The notes under the pieces were generated by a model, which saw only the letters and a list, made by a program, of their open reading frames with translations, searched no databases and was not told the origin of the DNA. A stretch of DNA of 64,000 bases from JALZKA01 sp963721645. GTDB taxonomy: Bacteria; Actinomycetota; Thermoleophilia; Solirubrobacterales; 70-9. The position numbers and the translations under genes were made by a program. Location of the stretch: the NCBI GenBank assembly GCA_963721645.1, contig CAVRJK010000002.1:1984001-2048000 (forward strand), given 5' to 3'. This document shows, piece by piece, positions 15,449 through 24,300 of this stretch (the first letter of the stretch is position 1; each line of letters opens with the position of its first letter).

Positions 15449-17011
15449 TCACCTAATCAGCTCACGGGCACGCAATGCGAGCCACAGTTCAATTCGGTCA
15501 GTTGCGCGGGACAGGTCGCGGCCCGTCAGCTCCTCGATCTTGCGGATCCGGTACCGGAGCGTGTGACGGTGGCAGAAAAGCTGCCGCGCGGCACGCTCCC
15601 AGTTGCCGTTGTTCTCGATAAACGCCTCGAGCGAGCGGAGGAGCTCGCCACCGTACTCGCCCTCGTTGCGGCCGATCGGCTCCAGGAGACCCTCGGAGTA
15701 GAGACGGAGCGCCTCGTCGTCCTGCAGGGCGAGCAGCAGCGTGAAAGCTCCCAGATCGCGATGGGACGCCACCTCGGGCCCGCCCCCGTTCTGTAGCGAG
15801 GTGGCCTCGAGGGCGCAGCGCGCCTCGTGGAAGGCACGGCGCAGCGATGCGACCGACACGCTCCGGCTGGCCGCGGCGCGCACCTCCGGGTAGGACGAGA
15901 TCAACTCGACCCGCGCTTCGCGAGCGATCGAGACGGCGTCATCGGCGCCGGTTGCGACTACCGCGCAAAGGAGCGGGCCGGAAGCCGTCGAGGCGCTTGC
16001 AACGAGTGCCGGCACGCCTGCCCGTGCGAGGTGGCTCTCGAGTGCCGTCTCCGCGGCGGCCGTGTCGGCGAGCGAGAAAACGAGGACCGACGCCTCCGCT
16101 TCGATCCCGAATGGCCGGAGCCTGCCGCCTAGTTCCTCGGGGTCGAGCCGACCCGAGAGGGCGTCCGCAAGCAGGTCGCCGGCAAGCCTGCGTTCGGTTT
16201 CGTTCACGACCCGCTCTCGCATGAGCTCCAAACCGACAACGATCGAAGCCTGGCGGGCCAGGAGCCGCTCGAAATCTCCCAGTGCGCTCCGCTCGGAGAG
16301 CACGACCATCCAGCCGGCCGGAGGAGCGCCCCGGCGGCCGGGCACGGGCACGACCAGGGAGCGGTCAGAAAGCGCTTCCGGCTCGAAGGCAACGGCCCCC
16401 GAGCCGCTCGATCCGAGTCGGCCAGAGATCTCCTCGGCGATCCGGGCCACGTGTTCCTCGCTGGGCGGTCCCTCCGACGGGTGGCGGGCAACCTGACGGA
16501 GGGCGGAGTCGAAGACGAGCGCCGACCCGCCCACTGACCCCGCGATCGACGCGGTGATCTCGTCAAGGCCACCGCCGTCGATGACCAGGCGCTCCAGCTG
16601 CTCGTGGACCTTCGACCCGCGCTCCAATACGTCGAACTGCTCGTTCACCAGTTGCGTCGCTGCGCGCTCGGAGATGGCGATGAACGGCATTTCGTACGGG
16701 ACCTCGAAGAACGGCATGCCGTTCTTGCGCGCGGCATCGAGGATCGAGGCCGGCACTTCGGGGTGATCGAATCCGATGCCGAACCCAAGCGCCGCCACCC
16801 CGTGCTTGGCGAGTCGCGCGACGTAGGCACGCTGCTTCGCGGCCGTGGCGAGGTTGTATCCGGTCGTCAGGAGCACCTCGCCGCCGGACAACCAGGGCGT
16901 TGGGTCCTCGTGCTCGGAGATCGCGACCCAGCGCACCGCGCCGTCCCCCTTCGGGGAATCCGCGGCAAGCTCGAGACCGCAGTCGGAGAGCAGGGACGAG
17001 ACTGTCAGCAT
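15449..17011 (-). CDS. PucR family transcriptional regulator
   Basis: A 520-residue PucR-type regulator. The N-terminal PucR domain (MLTVSSLLSDCGLELAA, WLSGGEVLLTTGYNL, ALGFGIGFDHPEVPASILDA) binds small-molecule signals in the family; a middle GGDEF-like region follows; the C-terminal HTH (LLRSLEAFIENNGNWERAAR, then QLFCHRHTLRYRIRKIEELT) is complete. Members often activate catabolism of purines, amino acids or polyamines. It sits between the aminotransferase gene (10 bases upstream) and ald (4 bases downstream), so it probably regulates its own operon. A palindrome in the shared upstream region (18.58-18.62 kb) is a candidate site. Confidence 0.92.
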   Translation of the reverse strand: MLTVSSLLSDCGLELAADSPKGDGAVRWVAISEHEDPTPWLSGGEVLLTTGYNLATAAKQRAYVARLAKHGVAALGFGIGFDHPEVPASILDAARKNGMPFFEVPYEMPFIAISERAATQLVNEQFDVLERGSKVHEQLERLVIDGGGLDEITASIAGSVGGSALVFDSALRQVARHPSEGPPSEEHVARIAEEISGRLGSSGSGAVAFEPEALSDRSLVVPVPGRRGAPPAGWMVVLSERSALGDFERLLARQASIVVGLELMRERVVNETERRLAGDLLADALSGRLDPEELGGRLRPFGIEAEASVLVFSLADTAAAETALESHLARAGVPALVASASTASGPLLCAVVATGADDAVSIAREARVELISSYPEVRAAASRSVSVASLRRAFHEARCALEATSLQNGGGPEVASHRDLGAFTLLLALQDDEALRLYSEGLLEPIGRNEGEYGGELLRSLEAFIENNGNWERAARQLFCHRHTLRYRIRKIEELTGRDLSRATDRIELWLALRARELIR

Positions 17012-17021
17012 CGCGCCCTGA

Positions 17022-18422
17022 TCAGGCCGCCGCCACGCGGTCGGCAGCCTCGGTCAGGACACTGCGCAGGATGCCGGTGATCTCCTCGAACTCCGCCGTG
17101 CCGCAGGTCAACGGGGGCGAAAGCTGGATCACCGGATCGCCGCGATCGTCGGCGCGGCAGATCAGTCCGCGCTTGTAGAGCTCGCCGGAGAGGAATCCGC
17201 GAAGGAGCCACTCGCCCTCCTCGGCGGAGAATCCCTCCTTGGTCTCCTGGTCCTTGACCAGCTCGAGGGCATGGAAGAAACCGTCGCCGCGGACGTCGCC
17301 CACGATCGGGATCTCGCGGAGCTCCTCGAGCATGCCCCGGAACTCGCCCTCGGTACGGAGAACGTTGCCGCAGAGGTCCTCTCGCTCGAAGATGTCGAGG
17401 TTTGCCATCGCGGCCGCCGCTGCCACCGGATGCCCCGCGAACGTGAACCCGTGGGCAAAGGAGGCCGTGCCCTTGGAGAACGGCTCAAAGAGGCGATCGG
17501 AGGCGATCATCGCCCCCATCGGGATATACGCGGAGGTGAGCGCCTTTGCCGAGGTGATGATGTCCGGCTGATAGCCGTAGCGCTCACAACCGAAGTAGTG
17601 GCCCAGGCGGCCCCACGCGCAGATCACCTCGTCGGAGATGAGGAGCACGTCGTGCTCATCGCAGATCTCCCGCACACGCTGGAAGTAGCCCTCCTGCGGG
17701 GGAATGCATCCGCCCGCGTTCTGGAGAGGCTCCAGGATCACCGCGGCGACCGTCTCGGCGCCCTCGAACTCGATGCGCTCGGCGATCTTCTCCGCCGCCC
17801 ACAGCGGGTCGCGGTCCTCGGGCCAGTGATAGGAGTTGGTGTTCGGCACATGGCAGCCGCCAGGGGCGAATGGCTCGAACGGAGTCCGGAGGCCGGTCAG
17901 GCCGGTCGCCATGAGCGCCCCCATGGTGGTTCCGTGATAGGCCACCTCGCGGGCGATGATCTTGTGCTTTTGGCCATGCCCCTGGATCCGCCAGTAGTTG
18001 CGCACCAGCTTCAGTGCGGACTCCACGGCCTCTGAGCCGCCCGAGGTGAAGAAGACGCGATTCAGGTCTCCGGGAGCCAGGCTTGCGATGCGCGCTGCAA
18101 GCTCGATCGCTCCCGGGTGCGCGTAGCTCCAGTTGGTGACGAAGTCGAGCTCTCGAACCTGGCGCTCCATCGCCTCGCCGATCTCTGCGCGACCGTGGCC
18201 GGCGTTGCAGCAAAAGAGTCCGGAAAGGCCGTCGAGGTAGCGGTTGCCGTGCTCGTCGTAGACATAGACGCCCTCGCCGCGGGTGATGATCGGAATCGGG
18301 TGATCGGCGTCGTAGCCGCCCATTCGCGTGAAGTGAAGCCACAGATGCCGGCGGGCCATTTCCTGCAGCTCCTCCCCGCTTGCTCGACCGGTCGCGGGCG
18401 CTGACATTGTCGTCGACTCCAT
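17022..18422 (-). CDS. Class III aminotransferase (putrescine/beta-alanine-pyruvate type)
   Basis: A 466-residue PLP enzyme. ATG 18422 follows an AGGAGGAG box. Motifs of the omega-amino acid:pyruvate group are present: LDGLSGLFCCNAGHGR, VFFTSGGSEAVESALKLVR, AREVAYHGTTMGAL, the Asp of LISDEVICAWGRLG, and the PLP Lys of TSAKALTSAYIPMGAM. Close relatives transfer amino groups from putrescine, cadaverine, GABA or beta-alanine to pyruvate, giving a semialdehyde and alanine. The neighbours (Ald, semialdehyde dehydrogenase, PotADBC, PucR) support that role. Which amine it prefers cannot be read from the sequence. Confidence 0.9.
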   Translation of the reverse strand: MESTTMSAPATGRASGEELQEMARRHLWLHFTRMGGYDADHPIPIITRGEGVYVYDEHGNRYLDGLSGLFCCNAGHGRAEIGEAMERQVRELDFVTNWSYAHPGAIELAARIASLAPGDLNRVFFTSGGSEAVESALKLVRNYWRIQGHGQKHKIIAREVAYHGTTMGALMATGLTGLRTPFEPFAPGGCHVPNTNSYHWPEDRDPLWAAEKIAERIEFEGAETVAAVILEPLQNAGGCIPPQEGYFQRVREICDEHDVLLISDEVICAWGRLGHYFGCERYGYQPDIITSAKALTSAYIPMGAMIASDRLFEPFSKGTASFAHGFTFAGHPVAAAAAMANLDIFEREDLCGNVLRTEGEFRGMLEELREIPIVGDVRGDGFFHALELVKDQETKEGFSAEEGEWLLRGFLSGELYKRGLICRADDRGDPVIQLSPPLTCGTAEFEEITGILRSVLTEAADRVAAA

Positions 18423-18580
18423 CTCTCCTCCTAGTGCGGCTGCGGCATCTGCTGAGCGCTTTGGCGCGAACCCAGCATGTGCCGTTGGGTATTGGACACT
18501 CTGACCGACGTTCCGTACAACTGTATATGTCCAGCACCGTGTGAGACAAGCCCCACCGGGTCAAATCTGTACTGGGTGTT

Positions 18581-18616
18581 TTGTCCAAAACGGACAAGAC
18601 CTGTCGTCCGTTTTGG
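18581..18616. promoter_or_regulatory. Palindromic operator candidate between divergent operons
   Basis: In the 245-bp gap between the aminotransferase-pucR-ald unit (-) and potADBC (+) there are two nested symmetries. TTGTCC (18581-18586) and GGACAA (18592-18597) form a 6-5-6 palindrome. CCAAAACGGAC (18585-18595) and GTCCGTTTTGG (18606-18616) form an 11-bp inverted repeat with a 10-base centre. A related half-site, TTGGACAC, occurs near 18492. There is no T run, so an attenuator is unlikely. PucR is the obvious candidate binder. Confidence 0.6.
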
Positions 18617-18667
18617 GAACTTTGCCAGTTGCGCCGCCCCACTCCGCCCCATAGCCTTAGGCCACTC

Positions 18668-19771
18668 TTGGAAGGTAAGCCGAGCGTCAGCCTTGAATCC
18701 GTCACGAAGCGCTTCGGCGACTTCGTGGCTGTCGATGACCTCGATCTCGTGATCGGGAGCGGGGAGTTCTTCACGCTCCTCGGCCCATCCGGCTGCGGCA
18801 AGACGACGACGTTGCGCATGATTGCCGGGTTCGAGGAGCCGACCGAGGGCAAGGTGATGATCGACGGCGACGACGTGGTCGGGGTCCCCTCGCACAAGCG
18901 GCCGACCAACACGGTCTTTCAGAGCTACGCGCTTTTCCCGCACATGACCGTCGCCGACAACGTGGCGTTCGGCCTGCGGCGCCAGAAGGTGGACGGTGCC
19001 GAGACAAAGCGACGCGTGGACGAGGAGCTCGAGCGCGTGGGCCTAGCCCGCGAAGCGAACCGCAAGCCTGCCCAGCTGTCCGGCGGTCAGCAGCAGCGCG
19101 TCGCGCTCGCACGCGCAATCGTCAATCGCCCGCGAGTGCTACTGCTCGACGAGCCGCTGGGCGCGCTCGACCTGAAGCTGCGCAAGGGCCTCCAGGTCGA
19201 ACTGAAGCGAATCCAGCGCGAGGTCGGCATCACGTTCGTATACGTGACCCACGACCAGGAGGAAGCCCTCACGATGTCGGATCGCATCGCGGTCATGAAC
19301 GGCGGCAAGATCGAGCAGCTCGCCTCGCCGGAGGACGTATACGAGCGGCCGACAACTACCTTCGTCGCCGGCTTCATCGGAGTCTCGAACTTGATGCCCG
19401 GCGTCGTCGAGGACGCTTCGGGCGACCGCACGCGCATCCGTCTTGACGCCGGCGTCTCCCTTGACGTGGCCGGGAACGGCTTCACCTCAGGCGACCGCTG
19501 CCACGCGGTCGTTCGCCCCGAGAAGCTCGAGATAGCGGGGGCGGAGGCATCGACCGGCGACGGGTGGCCGTCGGTGGGGGGAACGGTCGAGTCCTCCGTC
19601 TATCTGGGCACGGCAACGCAGATCGTGGTGCGGCTCGCGGGCGACGTTCCGATGACCGTTCTCGTCCCCAACGCCGACGAGGCCGAGCGGGGCCGGATTC
19701 CCGGAGGCGGCGCTGACGTGAGTATCACCTGGGCGCCGGAGCACATGCACGTGATCGTGGAGCCGGAATGA
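18668..19771 (+). CDS. potA: Spermidine/putrescine ABC transporter ATPase PotA (second set)
   Basis: A 367-residue ATPase from TTG 18668 (EGKPSVSLESVTKRFGD). Walker A GPSGCGKTTTLRM, Q-loop FQSYALFPHMTV, signature LSGGQQQRVALARA, Walker B RVLLLDEPLGALD and H-loop VYVTHDQEEALTMSD are intact, followed by a C-terminal TOBE domain (VRPEKLEI, SSVYLGTATQIVV). It powers import of polyamines by PotB/PotC. The start is weakly supported: only a poor RBS precedes the TTG, but upstream codons do not look coding. The stop overlaps potD by four bases. Compared with the broken copy at 5.3 kb it is a clear paralogue with the same gene order. Confidence 0.92.
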   Translation: MEGKPSVSLESVTKRFGDFVAVDDLDLVIGSGEFFTLLGPSGCGKTTTLRMIAGFEEPTEGKVMIDGDDVVGVPSHKRPTNTVFQSYALFPHMTVADNVAFGLRRQKVDGAETKRRVDEELERVGLAREANRKPAQLSGGQQQRVALARAIVNRPRVLLLDEPLGALDLKLRKGLQVELKRIQREVGITFVYVTHDQEEALTMSDRIAVMNGGKIEQLASPEDVYERPTTTFVAGFIGVSNLMPGVVEDASGDRTRIRLDAGVSLDVAGNGFTSGDRCHAVVRPEKLEIAGAEASTGDGWPSVGGTVESSVYLGTATQIVVRLAGDVPMTVLVPNADEAERGRIPGGGADVSITWAPEHMHVIVEPE

Positions 19772-20892
19772 CCCGGCACGGCCTGGTTGCCGGAGCCCTC
19801 GCCCTTGCGCTCGGCCTGAGCTCCTGCGGTGGGGTTGTAGGTGCCGGGAACGCAGGCAACGTCGAGACCGCGGAAAACGGCCCGGTGGAGGGCAAGCTCG
19901 TGATCTCGAACTGGCCCGGCTACGTGGATCCGGGCAAGGACAACTCCCTCGCGAAGTTCACCGATCGCACTGGAGTGGAGATCGAGTACATCGAGGACAT
20001 CAACGACAACTCGGCCTTCTTCGGCAAGGTCCAGCCGCTGCTCGACCAGGGCGAGTCGGGCGATCGCAGCATCATGGTCGTCACCGATTGGATGGCCAAG
20101 CAGATGTACGACCTCGGCTACCTCCAGGAGGTCGACCACAACGACCTGCCCACGGTGTTCAAGAACATCCGGCCCGGCGTCCGCAGCTCCGAGCTCGACC
20201 CGGAGCGTGACTACGCGATCCCGTGGCAGAGCGGCATGACCGGAATCTGGGTCGATACCGCGCAGGCTCCCGACATCACCTCGATCAACGACCTCTTCGA
20301 CCCCAAATACAAGGGCCGCGTGACGATGCTCACCGAGATGCGCGACACCGTGCCGCTGGTCATGAAAGCCGACGGAGTCGACCCGGCGGAGGCGACCACC
20401 GAGGATTGGATGGCGGCGGTAGACAAGATCCAAGACGCTGTCGATTCAGGACAGATCCGGCGCTTTACCGGCAACGACTACACCGAGGACATCACGAGCG
20501 GAAACGCCGTGGCCTCCATCGGGTGGTCCGGCGACGCCTACCTGATCTCGAATCCTGACGCCGAGTGGCGGATGCCGGACGATGGCTGCATGTTGTGGAC
20601 GGACAACATGGTCATCCCGGTTGGCGCGCCCAATGCGCCCGCCGCGCTCGAATACATGAACTACGTGTACGAGCCGGAGGTCCAGGCGCCGATCACCGAA
20701 TACATCACATATGTGACCCCCGTCGACAACGTCAAGGAGATCTTCGAGGCGGAGGACAAGGGTGGTCTCGCCAACAATCCGCTCGTCTTCCCCGACGAGG
20801 AGTTCACCAAGGACTGCACGGCCCAGGTGAACCCGCCGGTGGAGAGCGCTGAAGACATCACCGGGGCGTTCGAGGACATCGTCTCGGGATGA
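19768..20892 (+). CDS. potD: Polyamine ABC transporter substrate-binding lipoprotein PotD (second set)
   Basis: A 374-residue lipoprotein with lipobox LSSC (Cys20). The mature protein is PotD/PotF-like: LVISNWPGYVDP, FTDRTGVEIEYIEDINDN, DRSIMVVTDWMAKQM, YAIPWQSGMTGIWVDT, the WSGDAYLI ligand-site strand and WTDNMVIPVGAPN. ATG overlaps the potA stop. Ligand expected to be a polyamine or related amine. Only weakly similar to the first PotD, so the two importers may differ in substrate. Confidence 0.92.
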   Translation: MTRHGLVAGALALALGLSSCGGVVGAGNAGNVETAENGPVEGKLVISNWPGYVDPGKDNSLAKFTDRTGVEIEYIEDINDNSAFFGKVQPLLDQGESGDRSIMVVTDWMAKQMYDLGYLQEVDHNDLPTVFKNIRPGVRSSELDPERDYAIPWQSGMTGIWVDTAQAPDITSINDLFDPKYKGRVTMLTEMRDTVPLVMKADGVDPAEATTEDWMAAVDKIQDAVDSGQIRRFTGNDYTEDITSGNAVASIGWSGDAYLISNPDAEWRMPDDGCMLWTDNMVIPVGAPNAPAALEYMNYVYEPEVQAPITEYITYVTPVDNVKEIFEAEDKGGLANNPLVFPDEEFTKDCTAQVNPPVESAEDITGAFEDIVSG

Positions 20893-20896
20893 GCGC

Positions 20897-21775
20897 TTGA
20901 GCGGCTCCCGTAAAGCCGGTCTCATCCCCGCGGGCCTGCTTGGCCCGGGCGTTTTCTGGCTCATCCTGTTCTTCATCATCCCCATGTACTTCATGGGCGA
21001 GATGGCGCTCCGCTCCGGATCACTGGCGAGCGGCGGGTTCGCCTTCACGTGGGAGTGGTCGAACTTTTCCGATGCGCTTGATGGCCGCGGCGACCAGATC
21101 TTCCGCACCATCTACTACTCAGGAGCCGCCACGCTGATCGCGCTTTTGATCGCGTACCCCCTCTCTTATGCGATCGCCTTCAAGATCTCGCCGAGGTGGC
21201 GCCTCTTGTTCCTGTTCGCCGTGATCGCACCGTTTTTCACCACGTATCTGATCCGGACGATCGGGTGGAAGACGATCCTCTCGGACTCGAGCCCGATCGT
21301 CGACCTGCTGAAGACAATCGGTGCCCTGCCCGATGACGGGCGGCTCCTGGCGACCCCCGCGGCCGTGATCTCGGGTCTCACCTACAACTTCTTGCCGTTC
21401 ATGATCCTGCCCATATACGCGAGCCTCGAGCAGCTCGACGGCAGGCTGATCGAGGCCTCGAAGGACCTCTACGCGTCCGCGCGCACGACCTTTCGCAAGG
21501 TGACGCTGCCGCTCACGGCGCCGGGAATCGTCGCCGGCGTCTTGCTGACCTTCATCCCTGCGTTCGGCGACTACGTGAACGCGCAACTCCTCGGCGGAAC
21601 CGGGCAAGCGATGATCGGGAACAAGATCCAGTCGCTATATCTGGTCGAGCGCGACTACCCGGAGGCGGCGGCAATGTCGTTCATGATGATGGCCGCCATC
21701 CTGGTCACGGTCCTGATCTACATCAGGCTGGCCGGGACGGAGGCATTCATGGGCGCGGACGAGGAAGAGTCCTGA
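20897..21775 (+). CDS. potB: Polyamine ABC transporter permease PotB (second set)
   Basis: A 292-residue inner-membrane permease from TTG 20897, four bases after the potD stop. Six hydrophobic segments; the first is GLLGPGVFWLILFFIIPMYF. The EAA loop reads LIEASKDLYASARTTFRKVTLPL, the contact site for PotA, and ends in the expected GxxxxxxLPL. The conserved FIPAFGDYVNAQLLGG follows. Forms the channel with PotC. Confidence 0.92.
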   Translation: MSGSRKAGLIPAGLLGPGVFWLILFFIIPMYFMGEMALRSGSLASGGFAFTWEWSNFSDALDGRGDQIFRTIYYSGAATLIALLIAYPLSYAIAFKISPRWRLLFLFAVIAPFFTTYLIRTIGWKTILSDSSPIVDLLKTIGALPDDGRLLATPAAVISGLTYNFLPFMILPIYASLEQLDGRLIEASKDLYASARTTFRKVTLPLTAPGIVAGVLLTFIPAFGDYVNAQLLGGTGQAMIGNKIQSLYLVERDYPEAAAMSFMMMAAILVTVLIYIRLAGTEAFMGADEEES

Positions 21776-21779
21776 TCAG

Positions 21780-22604
21780 ATGAGCGCCTGGGCATGGCTG
21801 AAAAGGAACTCGCTGGTCATCTTCGCGTGCCTGGCCGTCGCCTACATGCTCATACCGATCGTGGTGATTGCCGTCTTCTCGTTTGGCGACACGCCCGCCG
21901 GAAAGCTCACGTTCGGGCTCAACGAAGGCTTCACCCTCGAGTACTGGCGCGACGCCTTCGCCATCGACGCGCTGAACGATTCGCTCCTTACGTCGCTCAA
22001 GCTGGCCGCCCTTTCGACGTTGGCCGCTACGGCCATAGGCACTGCCATGGCGCTCGCGTTGGTCCGCTATCAGTTCCGCGGGCGCAAGGCGGCGAATCTC
22101 TTGATCATCCTGCCGATGGCCTCGCCGGAGATCGTCATCGGCGCGGCGCTGCTCTCGATGTTCATCGTTTACTCGCTGCCGCTCGGCTTCACCACGCTCC
22201 TGATCGCGCACATCATGTTCTCGATCTCGTTCGTAGTCGTAGTCGTGAGATCCCGATTGATCGGATTCGATCGAAGTCTCGAGGAGGCGGCGCGCGACCT
22301 GGGAGCGGGGCCGTGGACCACGTTCAGGAAGATCACCCTCCCACTGATCATGCCCGGCGTGGCCGCCGCCGGTCTGCTCGCTTTCGCGCTCTCGATCGAC
22401 GACTTCGTGATCTCGAACTTCAACTCCGGTTCGACCGTAACGTTCCCCCTTTACGTCTACGGCGTCGCCCTTCGCGGCATCCCGGTCCAGGTCAACGTTT
22501 TGGCGACGATGCTCTTCATGGTCACCGTGGTGGGCATCATCGCGGTGCTCCGTCAGCAGAGGCGGGCAGAACGAATGGCCTCGGTTCGGCCAGGAACTGG
22601 CTGA
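21780..22604 (+). CDS. potC: Polyamine ABC transporter permease PotC (second set)
   Basis: A 274-residue permease, ATG four bases after the potB stop. Membrane segments as in PotC, with LIILPMASPEIVIGAALLS and the EAA loop SLEEAARDLGAGPWTTFRKI followed by TLPLIMPGVAAAGLLAFALS and IDDFVISNFNSG, a PotC hallmark. It is the last gene of the intact potADBC operon; no clear terminator stem is seen in the 64 bases before the sigma-factor gene. Confidence 0.93.
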   Translation: MSAWAWLKRNSLVIFACLAVAYMLIPIVVIAVFSFGDTPAGKLTFGLNEGFTLEYWRDAFAIDALNDSLLTSLKLAALSTLAATAIGTAMALALVRYQFRGRKAANLLIILPMASPEIVIGAALLSMFIVYSLPLGFTTLLIAHIMFSISFVVVVVRSRLIGFDRSLEEAARDLGAGPWTTFRKITLPLIMPGVAAAGLLAFALSIDDFVISNFNSGSTVTFPLYVYGVALRGIPVQVNVLATMLFMVTVVGIIAVLRQQRRAERMASVRPGTG

Positions 22605-22668
22605 CGGGCCAGCGATTCTGGACGCATGATCGACACCTAAGGCCGGCTCATTCTTCATACTCGTGGCG

Positions 22669-23439
22669 ATGAGCACGGGGATAGATTCCGCTCCGGGCGC
22701 CGACGAGCAACTCGTCGACGAAAAACAACTTCTGGAGCGGTACTACCGGGACCGGAGCCCCACTGTCCGTGAAGAGCTTGTCAACCGTTTCCTGCCGCTC
22801 GCCCGGAGCCTCGCGAACCGCTACGCGGGCGGCCCGGAACCGACCGAGGACCTCCACCAGGTCGCAAGCCTCGGCCTCGTGAAGGCAATCGAGGGCTTCG
22901 ACCCGACGCTCGGCTACAACTTTGCCAGCTACGCCGCCCCGACCATTCTGGGCGAGGTCAAAAGACACTTCCGGGATCGCGGACGTCAGGTCCACCTGCC
23001 GCGCGGGCTTCAAGAGCGAATCGCCCAGGTCGAGCGAGCGGTGGACGACCTACCCGCAAAGCTTCAGCGGGCGCCAACCGCGGCCGACGTCGCTGCTCAG
23101 ACCGGGCTGGAAATAGAAGAAGTGCTGGAAGCGATGGAGGCGGCGAGCGCCCGGCGCCCCTACTCGCTCGACGCCACGGTCGGCCTCGATGAGGATGCGG
23201 CGACCCTGGTGGACACGCTCGGCGAAAACGACCCGTCGTACGAGACGGTGGAGTACGGCGAGGCGATCAGCCGTACGCTCGATCTGCTTCCCGAGCGCGA
23301 GAAGATGATCCTTCACCTCCGCTTCGTCGAGGACCTGACCCAGTCAGAGATCGCGAACAGGATCGGGATCTCGCAGATGCACGTCTCGAGGCTCCTGAGG
23401 CGCGCGCTCGACGCGGTTAGGGCCCAGGTCCGCGACTAA
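22669..23439 (+). CDS. Alternative sigma factor, SigB/SigF/SigG group
   Basis: A 256-residue group 3 sigma factor. Region 2: RSLANRYAGGPEPTEDLHQV, ASLGLVKAIEGFDPTLGYNF and ASYAAPTILGEVKRHFRDRG. Region 3: VHLPRGLQERIAQVERAVDD. Region 4: LLPEREKMILHLRFVEDLTQ and SEIANRIGISQMHVSRLLRR. This set, including GEVKRHFRDR and QMHVSRLLR, is typical of SigB/SigF general-stress factors held by RsbW-type anti-sigma factors. The two genes that follow, on the other strand, encode such partners. Start is ATG 22669, or GTG 22663 in the same frame; no good RBS precedes either. Confidence 0.93.
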   Translation: MSTGIDSAPGADEQLVDEKQLLERYYRDRSPTVREELVNRFLPLARSLANRYAGGPEPTEDLHQVASLGLVKAIEGFDPTLGYNFASYAAPTILGEVKRHFRDRGRQVHLPRGLQERIAQVERAVDDLPAKLQRAPTAADVAAQTGLEIEEVLEAMEAASARRPYSLDATVGLDEDAATLVDTLGENDPSYETVEYGEAISRTLDLLPEREKMILHLRFVEDLTQSEIANRIGISQMHVSRLLRRALDAVRAQVRD

Positions 23440-23466
23440 CGGCGCCCCGGTAACTGGTCCGGGCGG

Positions 23467-24288
23467 TTATGCGGGTGCGGAGACGCCGGGGCCGATCTCG
23501 ATGGAGATGAACTCTCCGTCCTCGGTCTCCAGGACATCGAACCGGTCCGCGATCTTCGCGATCGAAACGCCCATGCCGGGCAGCTCCATCTGATCGACCA
23601 TGCGCTTGGCGCCGCCCTCCTGGAAGGGTCCTACGCGTAGGCAGAGGTTGGGCCCGCACTCCTCGATCTGGATGCTCACCCGGCCGTCGGCGAAGTCATC
23701 CGCTGTGCCGGCCGCGATCACGTCGCCAACCAGCACACCGTCGGACATGCGATCCAGCGAGAACCCCGCCCGCGTGGCTGCCATGGCCAGAACCCTGGCG
23801 ATCACGGGCCTGGCGGCCACTCCCGCGTCAATGGCAAGTTCCGCCTCCTTCGGCGCCGCGGGGGCGTCCACCGCCGTCTCGGCCTCCTCGTGCATCCGAA
23901 CCCTTGCGATCAGCGCCGTCCCGCCCCCTTCGGGGCTCTCGATCGAAAACGAGTCGACAACCGACGCGATCAGGGGAAGGCCGAGATGTAGTGAGGTGTC
24001 GTTGGAGGCCGGACGTGGGCGGAAGCCGACTCCCCAGTCGCGCACCCGGAGTTCGACCTCGCCGTTCCGGGCGATGGCGCTGACGTCGATTCTCCCGTCG
24101 TCGCGGCCCGGGTAGGCGTGGACGACCGCGTTCATGCAGGCCTCGGTGGCGATCTGCTTCAAGTCTGCGAGCGGGCGCTCCGGGATCGACACACCGTCCG
24201 CCAGCCCGGAAAGGGCTTGGCGTACGAGCGCGAGATTCTCCGGCTTGGCCGCCAGTGCGAGGCGGAGCTCGGTTGCGGTAGCGCTCAT
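23467..24288 (-). CDS. RsbW-like anti-sigma factor kinase with two HATPase-type halves
   Basis: A 273-residue protein, about twice the size of RsbW/SpoIIAB. Residues 1-130 form a GHKL ATPase domain: N-box TEACMNAVVHAYP, G1 VRDWGVGFRP and a G2-like LHLGLPLIASVVD. After an Ala/Glu-rich linker (about 131-150), residues 150-270 repeat the same plan in degraded form (PVIARVLAMAATRAGFSLDR, then GDVIAAG, LCLRVGPFQEGG, LPGMGVSIAKIADRFDVLET), without a clean N-box. It would phosphorylate a STAS antagonist and bind the sigma factor encoded convergently 27 bases away. The STAS gene lies 12 bases upstream in the same direction. Confidence 0.85.
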   Translation of the reverse strand: MSATATELRLALAAKPENLALVRQALSGLADGVSIPERPLADLKQIATEACMNAVVHAYPGRDDGRIDVSAIARNGEVELRVRDWGVGFRPRPASNDTSLHLGLPLIASVVDSFSIESPEGGGTALIARVRMHEEAETAVDAPAAPKEAELAIDAGVAARPVIARVLAMAATRAGFSLDRMSDGVLVGDVIAAGTADDFADGRVSIQIEECGPNLCLRVGPFQEGGAKRMVDQMELPGMGVSIAKIADRFDVLETEDGEFISIEIGPGVSAPA

Positions 24289-24300
24289 TTCATGCCGCTT

